Origin: Stictocephala bisonia
Lineage: Eukaryota; Arthropoda; Insecta; Hemiptera; Membracidae
Reading direction: 5' to 3'
DNA: 64,000 bases
NCBI GenBank assembly: GCA_035578905.1
Contig: JAQJVL010002561.1
Span: 1-64,000, forward strand
The notes under the pieces are model-generated. The model worked only from the letters and a program-made list of their open reading frames with translations. It was not told the DNA's origin and did not search any database. Positions 35,101 to 44,867 of the stretch are shown here, piece by piece; within the stretch, counting starts at the first letter, position 1, and every line of letters begins with the position of its first letter. The translations under genes were made by a program, and so were the position numbers.

Positions 35101-37077
35101 GTCCTGAAATTGTTAACTAATATTAACATTTGGTGGATAGTATAATTTTTTTAAATTATGAACATTTAATATTTGGTTTACAAAAATTAATATGCCTGAC
35201 TATATAATTTAATTTAATAATTCTTTTGGCTTTAAATTATCTATCATCTGTTATTTGCTATCAATAAAATCAACTCAACTGTATTGTTAGTGTTTTTGGC
35301 CTGTGCATGAACTTTATTCAACGAGTAAAGTACCAACCATTAGCTCAGTTGAGGATTTGAACCTCGGCCTTTGCCCTCCTCAATCGGAAGCCGTATCCAG
35401 TGAGAAACCACGCCGACATAACACCTGTGGACATAAATCATCTCCAAAATCAAACTGTTGCTCTGTCATGGTTGATTAGTTTTAATTATGTGTTTGGTCA
35501 AGTCGTTTCTGTTTTAACTATGTGTATACAGTTTTATCTTTATAATGCCTTCTTGCAAAATGTATGGCAGTTAAATTTTATATTTTGAACTAATTATATA
35601 TTTAAAGTGTAAATTTAAAATGGTGTGTATAATTTTATATTGTAGCTATAGTTTTTTCTTCATAATGCCTTCTTGAGTACCTATTGTATGGCTGTCAAAA
35701 CACATCTAAAAAATATGCTGATGGTATCACTTTTAACAGTTAAGACAGCAAAATACTGAATTTTAAATGTACATATGCTACATTTCATGTACAGTACTGC
35801 TGGTCATATGCTTTGGTTTAACCTTGCATTTCTCATTTCGCCATCACCCATCATGACAAGGTCATGGGCATAGCTATATATCTCCATTTATGTTAAATAC
35901 TAAAATCAAAACCAATGTATAAACAAAACATATTTGAACGGGAATGCAGAGGACAATTTTAATGTTGGCGGAATTATTATACCGTTTTGACTCATTCTCA
36001 TTGTAGTAGGAGTGGTGCCTGTCTTTTCCAATCACTTTCTTTTATTATATCTTATAATGAAGGGAAACAATTAGAATATCACCAGATTACATCATCGTTT
36101 CTATATTTAAATCGTGGGAGTGACTGGGAGGAGGTATTATCAATGCTTTTTTTATAAAAGAGCAAAAGCAATTACTACTCCTCAGTATTGAAAATGTTTC
36201 ATATTTTAATAGCACGATTAAAAGTATATCAAACAAATACATCTTTAACATGAACAAATACATCTTTAAACTCAAACAGTCTGCTATGTACTATTAATGA
36301 CTAATTTAGTCATTTATTACTTTAACAATGTACTATGCTTACCAGTTTATGACAGTAGTCAAATTCTCGTTTTTCTATGGATTGATTTTCTTTAATCCAA
36401 CAACATATGGTGGTCATTATCAAATTCGACTTGTAATTCACAAATCCACACCATATTGTCAGTTGTCCCTTTACCAAAGTAAGGTTCCAAAGCACACATG
36501 TAATGTTCAGATTGTACGGTGGTCTTGGCCCAATCACCCACTCATACACAGACAGTGGTATTGGCCTACTCATTAGCCCATACATGTACAGTGGCATTGT
36601 CTTATATCATAAAGTCATTAAAAATTGAATTCACATTTAATGAAAAAACGTTAATTATTATTAAAACTCCTAATATCTGTTGATGAATATTTTGACAGAC
36701 TTAGTTTTACTGTTGATAGAATTTGAGTTTATTTTTAAATGTTCAATGTTACAAATAAATCTGATTTGACGTTGACTTTTATGTTCCTTTACTAAAGTAG
36801 GAAATATTAAGTATATTTTATTCTTTCAGGTTGCAGATTGCATCTGTCTGATGTCTTTGAACCATCTGGAAGCTATTCCTGTCGATACTCATGTTTTCCA
36901 AATCAGCCAACGTTACTTACCTCATTTGAAATCGTGTAAAACCGTCACTGACAAAGTATACAATGAAATAGTTTGTTACTTCCAAAATTTGTATGGAAAA
37001 TATCCAGGATGGGCTCATTCTGTAAGTACAGCAATAATGATACTGTTGTTGAATTTTATTGTAAACTTTATGTAATA

Positions 37078-37155
<78 letters not shown>

Positions 37156-39447
37156 GTGAGTGGCCGTAGCTAAGGCGGTGGCTTACCACTCAGCCGGTAT
37201 GGGTTTGATTCCCGATGTGGCCTCAAACAGTTTCGGAAGCCACGTAAAGTCGTCGGTCCCCAGGTTAAGTATACTGTTAATGTATAATGTTATAGAGGGG
37301 CTACTGAGCCATAACTTCGCCTGCTGAAATAAGACGATCTTTAACTTGGCTTGTCAACAATTGATAGAAGGAAATAAAAGTGACGATCAGGGTTGCAGTA
37401 TCTGTATAGCCAACACTGCATAAAAGAGCCTTATAATGTGCAAAAAATCCAATAAATAAATAAATCTTAAGCTGGAATTTTAGTCATGAATCAATCTTTC
37501 AAGTGCTGAATAGTAATTATACACTCTGGAAATTTCATAATTTATCTGAGTTCTATTTTTGCTCCTGTTTTGAAAATATGTTTAAAGACAAGGTAAGATT
37601 GCATTTTGTGTCAAATCCTACTAGCACAGAATAATACAGTGAGTTTTTCTCACATTACTTAGCAAACCCTTTGCATGATGAAAACTTTGTCAACAACGTA
37701 TGGTAATGTTTGTATGATAGTAAATGCTTCTTGATTCTTTAGAGGCAGTATACTTGCCTTAAGTGAAGCCGGCCAATTTTTGAATACTATTACGGACAAA
37801 GTTTGGACTGTAAAGTCCCATCTCTCATTTAACCCCAAACTTAAGTATTTACCCAAACGCCCAACTAAACACGTACGATGGTATTAACTCACTCACACGC
37901 CCATACCCGAGCAGTGGTATTGGCCCACACGTCCACCCATGCACGAGCAGTGGTACAGTGTCAAACCAAGATGGTGGTAAGAATGCACGAGTCGTCTTTG
38001 TTTCTTTTTATTTAAAATAAAAAGTTTGTCTCGTCAGTTCACATGGACCTGCAGGCCTCTGCATGAACTTTATTTATACTTCAACGAGTAAAGTACCAAC
38101 CATTAGCTCAGTTGAGGATTTGAACCTCGGCCTTTGCCCTCCTCAATCGGAAGCCTTATCCAGTGAGACACCACGCCGACATAACACCTGTGGACATAAA
38201 TCATCTCCAAAATCAAACTGTTGCTCTGTCATGGTTGATTAGTTTTAATTATGTGTTTGGTCAAGTCGTTTCTGTTTTAACTCCGTGTATACAGTTTTAT
38301 CTTTATAATGCCTTCATGCAAAATGTATGGCAGTTAAATTTTATATTTTGAACTAATTATATATAGTTTTATTGGTGTGTATAATTTTATATTGTAGCTA
38401 TAGTTTTTTCTTCATAATGCCTTCTTGTGTATTGTACGGCTGTCAAAACACATCTAAAAAATATGCTGATGGTATCACTTTTAACAGTTAAGACAGCAAA
38501 ATACTGAATTTTAAATGTACGTATGCTACATTTCATGTACAGTACTGCTGGTCATATTCCAGTTCATTAAAATCATTATCCTTAAGGTGCATATGTTTTT
38601 AGGAATAAACTTTAAGAAACACTTGTAAGAATATTAAGCAATGCAATGAAATGAAATGAAAAATGACTTTATTGACAACAAAGTGTAGAAATGGCGAGGT
38701 TAGGACTAGTAAGTCCTCTCCTACACCTAACCAACAACAACAACAACAAATCATGTAAAATCATAATAAAACGAATAAACTAACTTTACTTAGCATTTTC
38801 ACTAGTCAAATAAAATTAATGCATGTTAAAATTAATACAAATAAAATTAATAAGCACAATATGTATTTGGCTTTAAAAAATTAAATTGGTAGGAATAGAA
38901 TATCTTGGTCTATTCTGCTATCGTAATAACTTATCAGAATAACAATCAGCAGAGTCAGTTATCAAACTGATTCAATAGTTTAAACCTTTTTTCAAATTTG
39001 GTTTATTATAGAGCTTTATTTGTCTATTTTGATTCTTAAGACGTTGTTAATAAAGATGTGAGCGAATGTTGAATTTAAATTGGCATTTTTAAATGCTATG
39101 ATATCATTTAAATTATACATTATTTTTGTTGTTCATTGGGGTACTTTGTGTGTAAAATAATGTTGCCCTCTTGTAGCTTGGAGATTATCTCCTATTTCCT
39201 GCTATTAAATATTATTTAGTTTGGTAATCACTATTAAACTTAGCTGGTCATTTTTTATTGGTTTAGGCCTATATCGATGCCTTTTTTTCTCTGACATTTA
39301 TTTAAAATTACTTCAAAATAAGTTATTACTTTTATAATTAATAGGAACCAAGAGGTTCTTTGGAATAGTACCTAAACAATGCTTTCTTAATGAATTTCTA
39401 TGACACTAAAGCTAACATCCCTCAACATTGCAGCTTTCTAAACCTAG

Positions 39448-39506
<59 letters not shown>

Positions 39507-42500
39507 ATCAATCACTCAGTCAGGACAAGTAACTTTACACTGTAAACATAGGCATATCAAGCTATAATTTTTATTAAGAAAATGACTTTTAATAAATTTA
39601 TGTGTTTTTAAATGTATATGAATAAATTTCAGCTTTCCTAAGGATGGAGTTTGTAAATAAATATGAATATGCACTTAAAAGAGATAATTGACAACTAAGG
39701 TGTTTATAGTAAAGTTTGCCCAGCACATTTCATGGAGGTAGACTAAGACAGGACATCTTTGTCATGCATGTGGATCAAAGCTGTTTCAACAGTAACAACT
39801 TCAATATCTAAAGTAAATTAAAGACGTCAGTTAAAACACAAAATGTTGATTGTATAAATGTGCTGAGTCATAAACATTCACCTAGATAAAAGCATTTAAA
39901 GTTGAACTGGAAAAAACTAAAACTATAGTTTGGATACCTGTAAATTAAACTTGAAAAATCTCCAACAAAAGAAAAGAAGGCTAGAAAAAATGTAGCTAGT
40001 TTTGGACAGTGTTTTAAAATGTTTATGAGAAAAATTGAACTTTCAGGATGAGGCATGTTCAGTATTAAAATCTATCTAAAACATGGGAGTGTCTATTAAA
40101 GAAATCTGTAGGAAAAACAAAAAAACCCCTAAATAAAAAAACCCACATGACAGTCTATACTTTACACTTTCTCTCACCAAAAGCTTACAATTTTGTTAAA
40201 AAGACTTCATACTGCTTTACCCCACCTCAGGATTTTACACCAGTGGTATTACTATACCACTGGTGTAAAATCCTGAGACTACTGTATGAACGCAGAGTCT
40301 GGGTTTCAAAAGAAGTGTTAAGAGCTTTAATGGAATATTTTGCAAAAGCAAAACAACCAACTATATGTACATTGTCCCTGGGTACTTGTCAGTCTATAAA
40401 TTCTTAGAGTGAGATGGAAAACAGTTTCATGGAACTATTAATGTGGAATCTGCAATTGAGAACTCAACATCTTTAGCCACTGAAATTTTTATATTCCATC
40501 AACTCATCCTGGAAAATGATGGTGAACGGCTAAATGGACTTGTCGAACAAAGCAAATGGAGGTCAGTAACCTCCACGGTGAAGGAGTTATCATCGCAATG
40601 ATCAATGGTATTTCATGCAATGTTTCTAAAGCAAACCACTGTCACTTGGCACTGTGTACCAAATAATTTAGTACTGTATGTCGCTTTCCACACCCTACCT
40701 CAAATGAGCCTGTCAGTTTTTTTACATATCAATGCCACTTGTTAAAAATTATCCAGAAATACTATGGGAAATTAAAAATTATTATTGACAAAAGCTAATG
40801 AAGCAGCTGAATGGAGATACATTGAAAAATACACAATATTCAGAAAATAAAGGAACTGCACTTAGTTAACAGTTTAACTAAAAACTCTTAGCAAAACTTT
40901 TTGTTCAATATTCTTAGCAGAAGATGAAAATTAAGCTTGCAGCCCAACTCATGTAGCGGATTCCTTTCAGTTTTTATTGAATATTCAATTGGTTGATTTC
41001 AAGGATGTGAATCAACAATTGGCTTCTTATTTTATTTATTTTTTATTTATTCGTAAGACGCCGATCGTCAAGATATGGGCGAATATGGATTTCGAATGAG
41101 TGTGATGAGTGTAGATGAGCGAATGTAGTCATTGTTACAAACTAAGGCCGACTATTCCTTAGAAAGTGTCATTAATTAATAGCCCAATGAGAAATGAACA
41201 GCCGGTGATTATCAGCTGATCCTTCTCAAAATGTATTGACTCTGATGGGGATCGAACTGAGAACCTTTAGCACATGAAGCTGGGATTGAACCAACTACGC
41301 TACCGACCAATTTTTTGAACATTCTATATTGTTTTTGAGATTGAATTCTAGAAACATTCATGCGAAGCTCTAACAAACAAGCTCTGTGCCCACAAAACAT
41401 CAATAACTATTCAATATTTTTATTACAGGTAAAGGATTTCAAATCATACTTGAAAACTCATCATCAATTCCAAAATAAAACTGGCTTTGTTGGACTTTTG
41501 GTGTGTATTGAAAGTGCCTTTGGCTTTCAATACACATGAAACTACTAGCCAGTTACCTTCCGTTATATTAGGTTATCCAGGATCATTTAGAAGAACTTTT
41601 CGGCAATATACGATTCTGTGGAAGCCGTAACAATCCAACTACCAAACAGTTTAGGAACACGTTTAAACAGATTCTCCAATAATGAACTCCAAGAGAGTAA
41701 CATTGGAAATGTTCAAGTGTTTCATACATCTATTTTGTTTAAGATGTTCAAACAACAACTTAGACCTCAGTGGAATGTAAAGAACCTAGCCAAACCAATA
41801 AAGAACCACTGAAGAAGATGACTTAGCAGTTTTGAACTCTCCTCAACTTAATGACATATCTGTAAATATTCTAGAGTACATAGCAGGTTATGTAGTCAGA
41901 AAGGTGTTAAAATATTTGTTGCGTGGAATGTACAGTAGCTCTTGTGACAAATGTGTATCCGGAGAACAGTTTTGTGTCCACTAAAGATAGAGGTGGTTTT
42001 ATCCAGCCTTCAGAAAGTGTATCAAATGTTGTGAAGTATGTGAAAGATTTTTAGGGTTCACAAAAACTCAATAAATCTCTGTAAAAGATCATAAGCTTTA
42101 AAGCAGAATTATTACATCAATGAGGATATAGGTTATACAGAACCTTTTCAGTGAAAATAAAGACTACTTCACTGAACGAGAAATAGAATCAAATCATTTT
42201 GTGCTTTGGATCAAAACAATCAGTATGTTCTATTTCAATCAAGACTGTGTCACGTTGCAAAGAATGTAAGTGAAGATGTACATAAATCTAAAATAAGAAA
42301 TCATCCAATAAAAACAATTAATTTTTGCTCCAATAAATAATATTTTACAATGGCTAAAATCCTTGCTGGGAATGTCTTTCTGTAATTTTATAAAATATGG
42401 GTAAGTCATAATACATGTTTAGTCTAATATTTAATTAAGTGTACTATTGTTTAGTTATAATAGCAATGCTTCTATTATTGGTAAACATTTGATTAACTGG

Positions 42501-43819
42501 AGGGTTCCAACATTAAAGCATGATAACGGTGTTTAAGATTACGATACTGATGTCATTGCATGTAAGCACTGTTTAAGGTTATTACTACTCTATTTTATTC
42601 TGTTCTTGATGGTCAGATCTCATAAAACAACTAGCATTTGCAGTTTGCTAATAAAATTCTAATTAAGTTTGTAGTCTCTCATGAAACTACTAATATAAAG
42701 TCAGACAGTACTAATTACAGTTTAACATATGAACCTGCTTTTAATAAATAAGAACATTCTTGTTATAATGTAATTTGTCTTGAATGTGGGAGGCTTTTTT
42801 TAACTGTTTGTTATTACTTACTTGTACACTATAGTTCTGGGGTTAAAAGTTAATTGGTTAATTATCTTTACTAGGGAGATTGTTTGAGGTATTTTATAAT
42901 TTTTAAAAGCGCGAAAATAAAATAATGCTTTGGAGTCATCTAATATAGGCTGTACAACAAATGTACTTCAAAGTGACAACGACTAATGTCCGATTCAAAA
43001 TTATGGATTCCCGAGTTTGAACAAAAATTGTACAATAACCACTGGGCGTAGCAAAATGAAAATTGCAAAAAAGTCTTCATTTATTTTTACTTTAACTTTT
43101 AAACTATTTAGGTTTAAAATTGTTATCGTGTTTTTATTTTCTTCAAAAATTATGGATTCCCGAGTTTGAACAAAAACTGTACAATAACCACTGGGCGTAG
43201 CAAAATGAAAATTGCAAAAAAATCTTTATTTTTACTTTAAGCTATTTAGGTTTAAAATTTTTATCGTGTTTTTATTTTCTTTAAACCTTGTTGGAGTAAA
43301 AAGTACCACTTTTCAGACCTCTAGGTTCTTATGTGATATTAAAAAAATGCCATATAAAAACTATTTATCAGAGATACATGAAACTTTAATATAATCTAGA
43401 TAAATTAAATTACAACCAATTAACAAATTTTAAAATTTGTTTGCATGTACCTCGTGTAATGATTCCCTCTGATCCGAGGACAGTATACATGGTTTAACTA
43501 AATAGATTACCACAATATTTGTATGTTTTATACTTATATTGTAAAAATATGTTTTGTGTAATGTTCACTTGTATTATAATAAACAAAAAATAAATAACTA
43601 GATTTATATTTGTATTATTACAAGAATCTATTAATTTTTCATAATATTGCGCTTATTATTTGTATATAAATTGATGTTTATTTTTGTAAATTTATTAATT
43701 AAGCTATACTTTTTCAGGTATTATTCTGTGCAGATTTGAGACAGTTCCAAACATATGACACAACAAGTTTATCAAACAAATCTAGAAAAAGTGTTAAAAG
43801 AAGAATTGAAAAAGATTAA
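26058..43819 (+). CDS. OGG1: 8-oxoguanine DNA glycosylase / AP lyase (OGG1), five coding exons
   Basis: Base-excision repair enzyme that removes 8-oxoguanine opposite C and then nicks the abasic site; expected in nucleus and mitochondrion. Exons 26058-26152, 27944-28333, 32623-32905, 36830-37021 and 43718-43819 join in phase to 1062 bases, 353 residues (human OGG1 is 345). Order: CPKKELQLKPTLLGGQCFRW N-terminal OGG_N domain; CSTNNNIVRITSMVEKLC (N157-N159); helix-hairpin-helix LPGIGAKVADCICLM with catalytic Lys256 and Cys260; AIPVDTHVFQISQR with catalytic Asp275; C-terminal YPGWAHSVLFCADLRQF; basic tail ending KRRIEKD. All introns are GT-AG. The start Met gives the usual short N-terminus; a noncoding exon probably lies upstream (acceptors at about 26022). 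No disabling change seen, so it is probably functional. Confidence 0.96.
26153..27943 (+). other. OGG1 intron 1
   Basis: GT-AG intron. It contains a weak trace of a non-LTR element C-terminal region at about 26690-26745, where a frame reads DIQTVDHLVTDCPL, like the terminal zinc-finger-like 'T-V-D-H-L-x-x-x-C-P' of such ORF2 proteins. It also holds a short duplicated GGCTTTGC-GCCCTAACTT phrase at 27205-27262 and a C12 run at about 27577. Confidence 0.7.
27944..28333 (+). CDS. OGG1: OGG1 coding exon 2
   Basis: 390 bases, phase 2 to phase 2, from acceptor TTTCAG|A to donor CAG|GTACC. It encodes WKQLPDNG, WRGIFNHHIWTLSQSDD, LVDYLRLDENLEDLY, WSSRDQQF, FGIRVLRQNPVENIFSFIC and STNNNIVR. This is the rest of OGG_N and the start of the HhH-GPD domain. 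Confidence 0.95.
29267..30204 (-). mobile_element. Palindromic mariner derivative, about 934 bp
   Basis: TA dinucleotides (29267-29268, 30203-30204) flank ends CGAGGCGTGTTTTTAAAG in inverted orientation. Inverted similarity continues for about 200 bases, past the transposase start: each arm carries a MPPTV-like beginning. On the minus strand from about 30020 a broken mariner transposase is readable (AADIHREICEVY-like, ISDGM, SRSAIIEIVTDRLKYRMLC, VPKMLTENHKNKRL). Reading then runs into the inverted left arm, which on the plus strand again reads TFLNAKGVEAADTHREC. So both ends are the transposase 5' end and the 3' end is lost. Non-autonomous. Confidence 0.75.
30287..30414. repeat. Hairpin with 52-bp arms
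   Basis: 30287-30338 and 30363-30414 are inverted copies with two mismatches, separated by 24 bases. The arm starts ATGGGGAAGACAAAGGTTGT and ends AAAATTACC. It lies 84 bases right of the mariner derivative but shares no sequence with it. No flanking duplication was found. Confidence 0.85.
31151..31242. repeat. Direct repeat, copy 1 (partner 32993-33104)
   Basis: CAATTGTAAAATCA-CTGTTTTGTTTAT, TTTGATTTACCA, TGATGAATG and ACATGTATATTAA recur in order at 32993-33104, where the copy ends at the TTAA of the piggyBac relic. The copies lie on either side of OGG1 exon 3. Confidence 0.7.
31376..31465. repeat. Dispersed repeat end
   Basis: GAAATGAAATGAAAAATG followed by a GGCTAGGACTGTGAAGTCTC block matches about 38644-38735 (GGTTAGGACTAGTAAGTCCT). 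It looks like the end of a retroposon family that I could not name. Confidence 0.45.
31775..31940. repeat. 'cggcct' repeat module, copy 2
   Basis: Shares GTGCCAACC-CG, CATGAGGGA-G, CGGCCTC, TAGCCC-TTTGT and GGGAA-TTT phrases in order with 18530-18670. Non-coding. Confidence 0.5.
32623..32905 (+). CDS. OGG1: OGG1 coding exon 3
   Basis: 283 bases from acceptor TTTGCAG|G to donor AAG|GTACT. It encodes ITSMVEKLCLFYGEKI, YYDFPTVAALA, GFGYRAKYLHGSA and LMTLPGIGAK. The last codon is the catalytic Lys256; the next exon starts in phase 0. Confidence 0.95.
33101..34990 (+). mobile_element. Decayed piggyBac element
   Basis: A TTAA at 33101-33104 is followed by CACTTTAACCGCCGG, a plausible piggyBac left end. 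Seven GTCAGTC-type motifs cluster inside both sides: about 33151-33170, 33197, 33353 and 33405 on the left, and 34908, 34931 and 34962 on the right. Between them is a broken piggyBac transposase. The matching right terminus and TTAA were not found, so the right limit is approximate. Confidence 0.75.
33606..34722 (+). pseudogene. piggyBac transposase, N-terminally truncated and frameshifted
   Basis: Frames on the plus strand give the DDE_Tnp_1_7 domain: IIIIDESMIPWSGRLEFRQY with a catalytic Asp, KRHRYGMKLFNLCD, then in another frame IFCTDNFYTSPLLAKKF with the next Asp, HYNLEKSGVDYSDQMASY, IKWYRKLAIELI and a C-terminal Cys-rich tail (GCPDEPTMCHSCYLTAHE) to TAA at 34720-34722. Breaks are a frameshift near 33880-33920, a stop at about 34095 and another change near 34530. 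Family members are about 550-600 residues; the first third is missing here. No longer active. Confidence 0.85.
35298..35809. repeat. About 510-bp duplicated segment, copy 1 (P-element 5' part)
   Basis: Nearly identical to 38053-38557 in the next intron. It includes a tRNA-like box B (GGTTCAAATCC, minus strand, 35353-35363) and, at 35665, the ATG of a THAP-type start disrupted here by extra bases. The copies differ by small indels (for example about 15 bases near 35600). Confidence 0.8.
36830..37021 (+). CDS. OGG1: OGG1 coding exon 4
   Basis: 64 codons in phase 0 from acceptor TTTCAG|G to donor T|GTAAG. It encodes VADCICLMSLNHLEAIPVDT (catalytic Asp275), HVFQISQRYL, VYNEIVCYFQNLYGKYPGWA and HS, completing most of the HhH-GPD domain. 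Confidence 0.95.
37080..37154. repeat. (AT)n microsatellite
   Basis: About 37 uninterrupted AT units just inside OGG1 intron 4, directly next to the SINE-C head. Confidence 0.97.
37155..37466 (+). mobile_element. SINE-C, tRNA-derived, apparently full length
   Basis: The head has a pol III box A (TAGCTAAGGCGG, 37167-37178) and box B (GGTTTGATTCC, 37202-37212) with tRNA-like spacing and a CCACTCAGCCGG stem region. An unrelated body follows, with an AATAAATAAATAAAT tail at 37451-37465. It would be transcribed by pol III and moved by a non-LTR RT in trans. A related body phrase occurs at about 27205-27262. Confidence 0.8.
38053..38557 (+). repeat. Duplicated segment, copy 2, with intact THAP start
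   Basis: Partner of 35298-35809. It carries the tRNA-like box B at 38115-38125 (minus strand) and the THAP-domain start at 38417. It precedes the P-element relic at 39940-42090 on the same strand and is probably its 5' part. Confidence 0.8.
38417..38491 (+). pseudogene. THAP-domain N-terminus fragment
   Basis: The short frame starts MPSCVLYGCQNTSKKY and continues ADGITFNS to a stop. THAP DNA-binding domains of P-element-type transposases start in this way: Met-Pro, C4 and C9 of the C2CH zinc site, then G-I/V-T/S-F. The rest of the domain (Trp, Cys-x2-His) is lost. Inferred to be the first exon of the downstream P-element relic. Confidence 0.6.
39453..39502. repeat. T50 homopolymer
   Basis: About 50 consecutive T. 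It may be the poly(A) tail of a minus-strand retroposed copy; the sequence to the left was not recognised. Confidence 0.9.
40226..40277. repeat. Perfect 23-bp-arm hairpin
   Basis: CTCAGGATTTTACACCAGTG... and its exact inverted copy are separated by six bases. It interrupts the P-element relic. Confidence 0.85.
41031..41311 (-). mobile_element. SINE-A, tRNA-derived, near full length
   Basis: On the minus strand the head reads GGTCGGTAGCGTAGTTGG, with box A TAGCGTAGTTGG (41291-41302) and box B AGTTCGATCCC (41248-41258). The body runs through TTGGGCTATTAATTAATGAC and CACTCATC blocks to an AATAAATAAAAAATAAATAA tail at 41031-41052. It is inserted in the P-element relic. No clear target duplication. 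Confidence 0.85.
41502..41536. repeat. Small hairpin, 13-bp arms
   Basis: TGTGTATTGAAAG and its exact inverted copy CTTTCAATACACA with nine bases between, inside the P-element relic. Confidence 0.7.
42997..43285. repeat. Tandem duplication, 149-bp unit x 2
   Basis: Two adjacent copies starting AAAATTATGGATTCCCGAG and containing CACTGGGCGTAGCAAAATG and TATCGTGTTTTTATTTTC. The second copy has a small deletion. Confidence 0.9.
43455..43585. repeat. Decayed half of the foldback family
   Basis: Matches the loop and right arm of the foldback at 12237-12530: GATTCCCTCTGATC (reverse of its AGACCAGAGGGATTC-type loop), then ACCACAATATTTGTATGTTT, CTTATATTGTAAAAATATG, TTGTGTAATGTTCACTTGTA. The left arm is absent. 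Confidence 0.6.
43718..43819 (+). CDS. OGG1: OGG1 coding exon 5 (terminal)
   Basis: From acceptor TTTTTCAG|G, 33 codons and TAA at 43817-43819. It begins VLFCADLRQF, which directly continues exon 4's GWAHS, then a polar, lysine/arginine-rich tail that could act in nuclear import. The exon is 6.7 kb from exon 4. Confidence 0.93.
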   Translation, partial: VLFCADLRQFQTYDTTSLSNKSRKSVKRRIEKD

Positions 43820-44030
43820 GTATTGTTAAAACTATAAATTCAGTGTTTTTATTGCATATTTTGTATTTATTTCATATTCCTTTATCCTTTAGAAGGAAAT
43901 AAGTGCAAATTGCATAAAAATCCATTCCTAACAAATTGTTTTATTAAAAATGGCTGGAAGGAACTAGACAACTAGTTTCCCAAAAGAGCTGTCTTAGGAC
44001 TTTTTCATCTTTAGCCTAACCCTTAGAAAC

Positions 44031-44036
44031 AATAAA
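44031..44036 (+). terminator. Candidate OGG1 polyadenylation signal
   Basis: AATAAA 212 bases after the stop codon, followed by a T-rich stretch. Other AT-rich variants are possible. Confidence 0.45.
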
Positions 44037-44039
44037 GAA

Positions 44040-44860
44040 TTTTTTTAAGATTGGTTTTCAACTTATTAGGTACCCCACATGATAAGTTTTGGGAGATTTT
44101 GTATCTCCCCTCATATTATTATTGAAATAATTATTATATTTGTGTTAAGAGAAGAAATTATTTTATAACACAAAGATAAAAGTATGAGAGGTAGAGCAAA
44201 GTCCTGAAGAACACCTGATTCAGGTTAACTTCACTGTGACCTTAATTTGCTTTATGAAACCTCAAGTTCCAAATAGTGAATGCGTTGAAGACTGGATGAT
44301 TGTTTTAGTAAAGCATAAAGGACAAACTTATACAGACATACATACGTTGTTTTATATACTATACTGGGTGTCTGTAAAGTCTGGGCACTGCTTGATATTT
44401 AAAACCATAGCAGATAACATCTATAAACTTTACATCGTGTGTATGTAAACTATTTTTCCTTGCTATTACCATGACATGCCTACCATGGGCGATGCAGAAA
44501 TACACCACTACAACATATTTGGAAAATCAAAAATTTATATCTCAAATCAACACACATTTACCCAGATATGAAACTAACTAAAATGTATTGTTAAACCCCT
44601 GGACTAGAATATTGACATAAAATAGGCCTTACCTCTTCCATGTACCCAAGAGGATTTTTGGAATATATGATAGAGAGAAGGCTTATTTTATATCAGAAAC
44701 TGAACACCAGGTAAATTGCATAAGTTTAACTATGTGTTTTTGAGTGTGGGTTGAATGTGCTTATTAATGCAAAAAATGTTATTGTACTTCTATTGTTCAA
44801 CAAACAACAACTCAATTGACTTTGAAAGGTAGTTCAAAAAATTTATCATAGTCACTGATG
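44040..44860. other. Non-coding stretch downstream of OGG1
   Basis: No supported gene. At 44368-44392 GGGTGTCTGTAAAGTCTGGG looks like one terminal repeat of a DNA transposon, but no partner end was found. Confidence 0.35.
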
Positions 44861-44867
44861 GAAATGT

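Larger units (their letters stand above)
32906..36829 (+). other. OGG1 intron 3
   Basis: 3.9-kb GT-AG intron. It contains the second direct-repeat copy (32993-33104), a piggyBac relic (33101 to about 34990) and a duplicated segment with a THAP start (35298-35809). Short motifs at 36516-36600 (GTGGT-TTGGCC, CCCAT-CA) recur at 37877-37960. The rest is AT-rich. Confidence 0.85.
39940..42090 (+). pseudogene. P-element/THAP9-like transposase relic
   Basis: Pieces in order on the plus strand: a coiled-coil-like LKNLQQKKRRLEKM (39951) and LNFQDEACSVLK; a block containing LHFLSPKAYNFVKKT (40150) and WVSKEVLRALMEYF; weaker central blocks to about 40800; then, after a SINE insertion (41031-41311), KTHHQFQNKTGFVGLLV, a DHLEELFGNIR-like phrase (41580) and SVNILEYIAGYVVRKVLKYL (41860-41920). 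The terminal KDRGGFIQPSESVSNVVKYV phrase ends near 42050. These are landmarks of P-element transposases. Many stops and shifts; inactive. A 52-bp perfect palindrome sits inside the first block. Confidence 0.75.
37022..43717 (+). other. OGG1 intron 4
   Basis: 6.7-kb GT-AG intron, the largest. It contains an (AT)n tract, a SINE-C, the second THAP duplicate and a P-element transposase relic split by SINE-A, a T run of about 50, two perfect small hairpins, a tandem duplication and a half foldback. Unannotated parts (37470-38050, 38740-39450, 39510-39940, 42300-42990) are AT-rich with no gene that I can support. Confidence 0.85.

Noticed and set aside
33101..35105. A full piggyBac with both TTAA ends
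   Set aside because: Only the left TTAA and terminus are visible. The flank sequence expected from the direct-repeat copy at 31242 could not be found on the right.
36917..37189. Open frames with Tyr-Ile repeats across the (AT)n tract
   Set aside because: They are translations of a microsatellite next to a SINE and have no protein character outside it.
41248..41302. A true tRNA gene (box A and box B, minus strand)
   Set aside because: There is no acceptor-stem pairing or anticodon arm of tRNA form, and the sequence continues into a repeated body with an A-rich tail. It is a SINE head; the same applies at 37155 and 35353.
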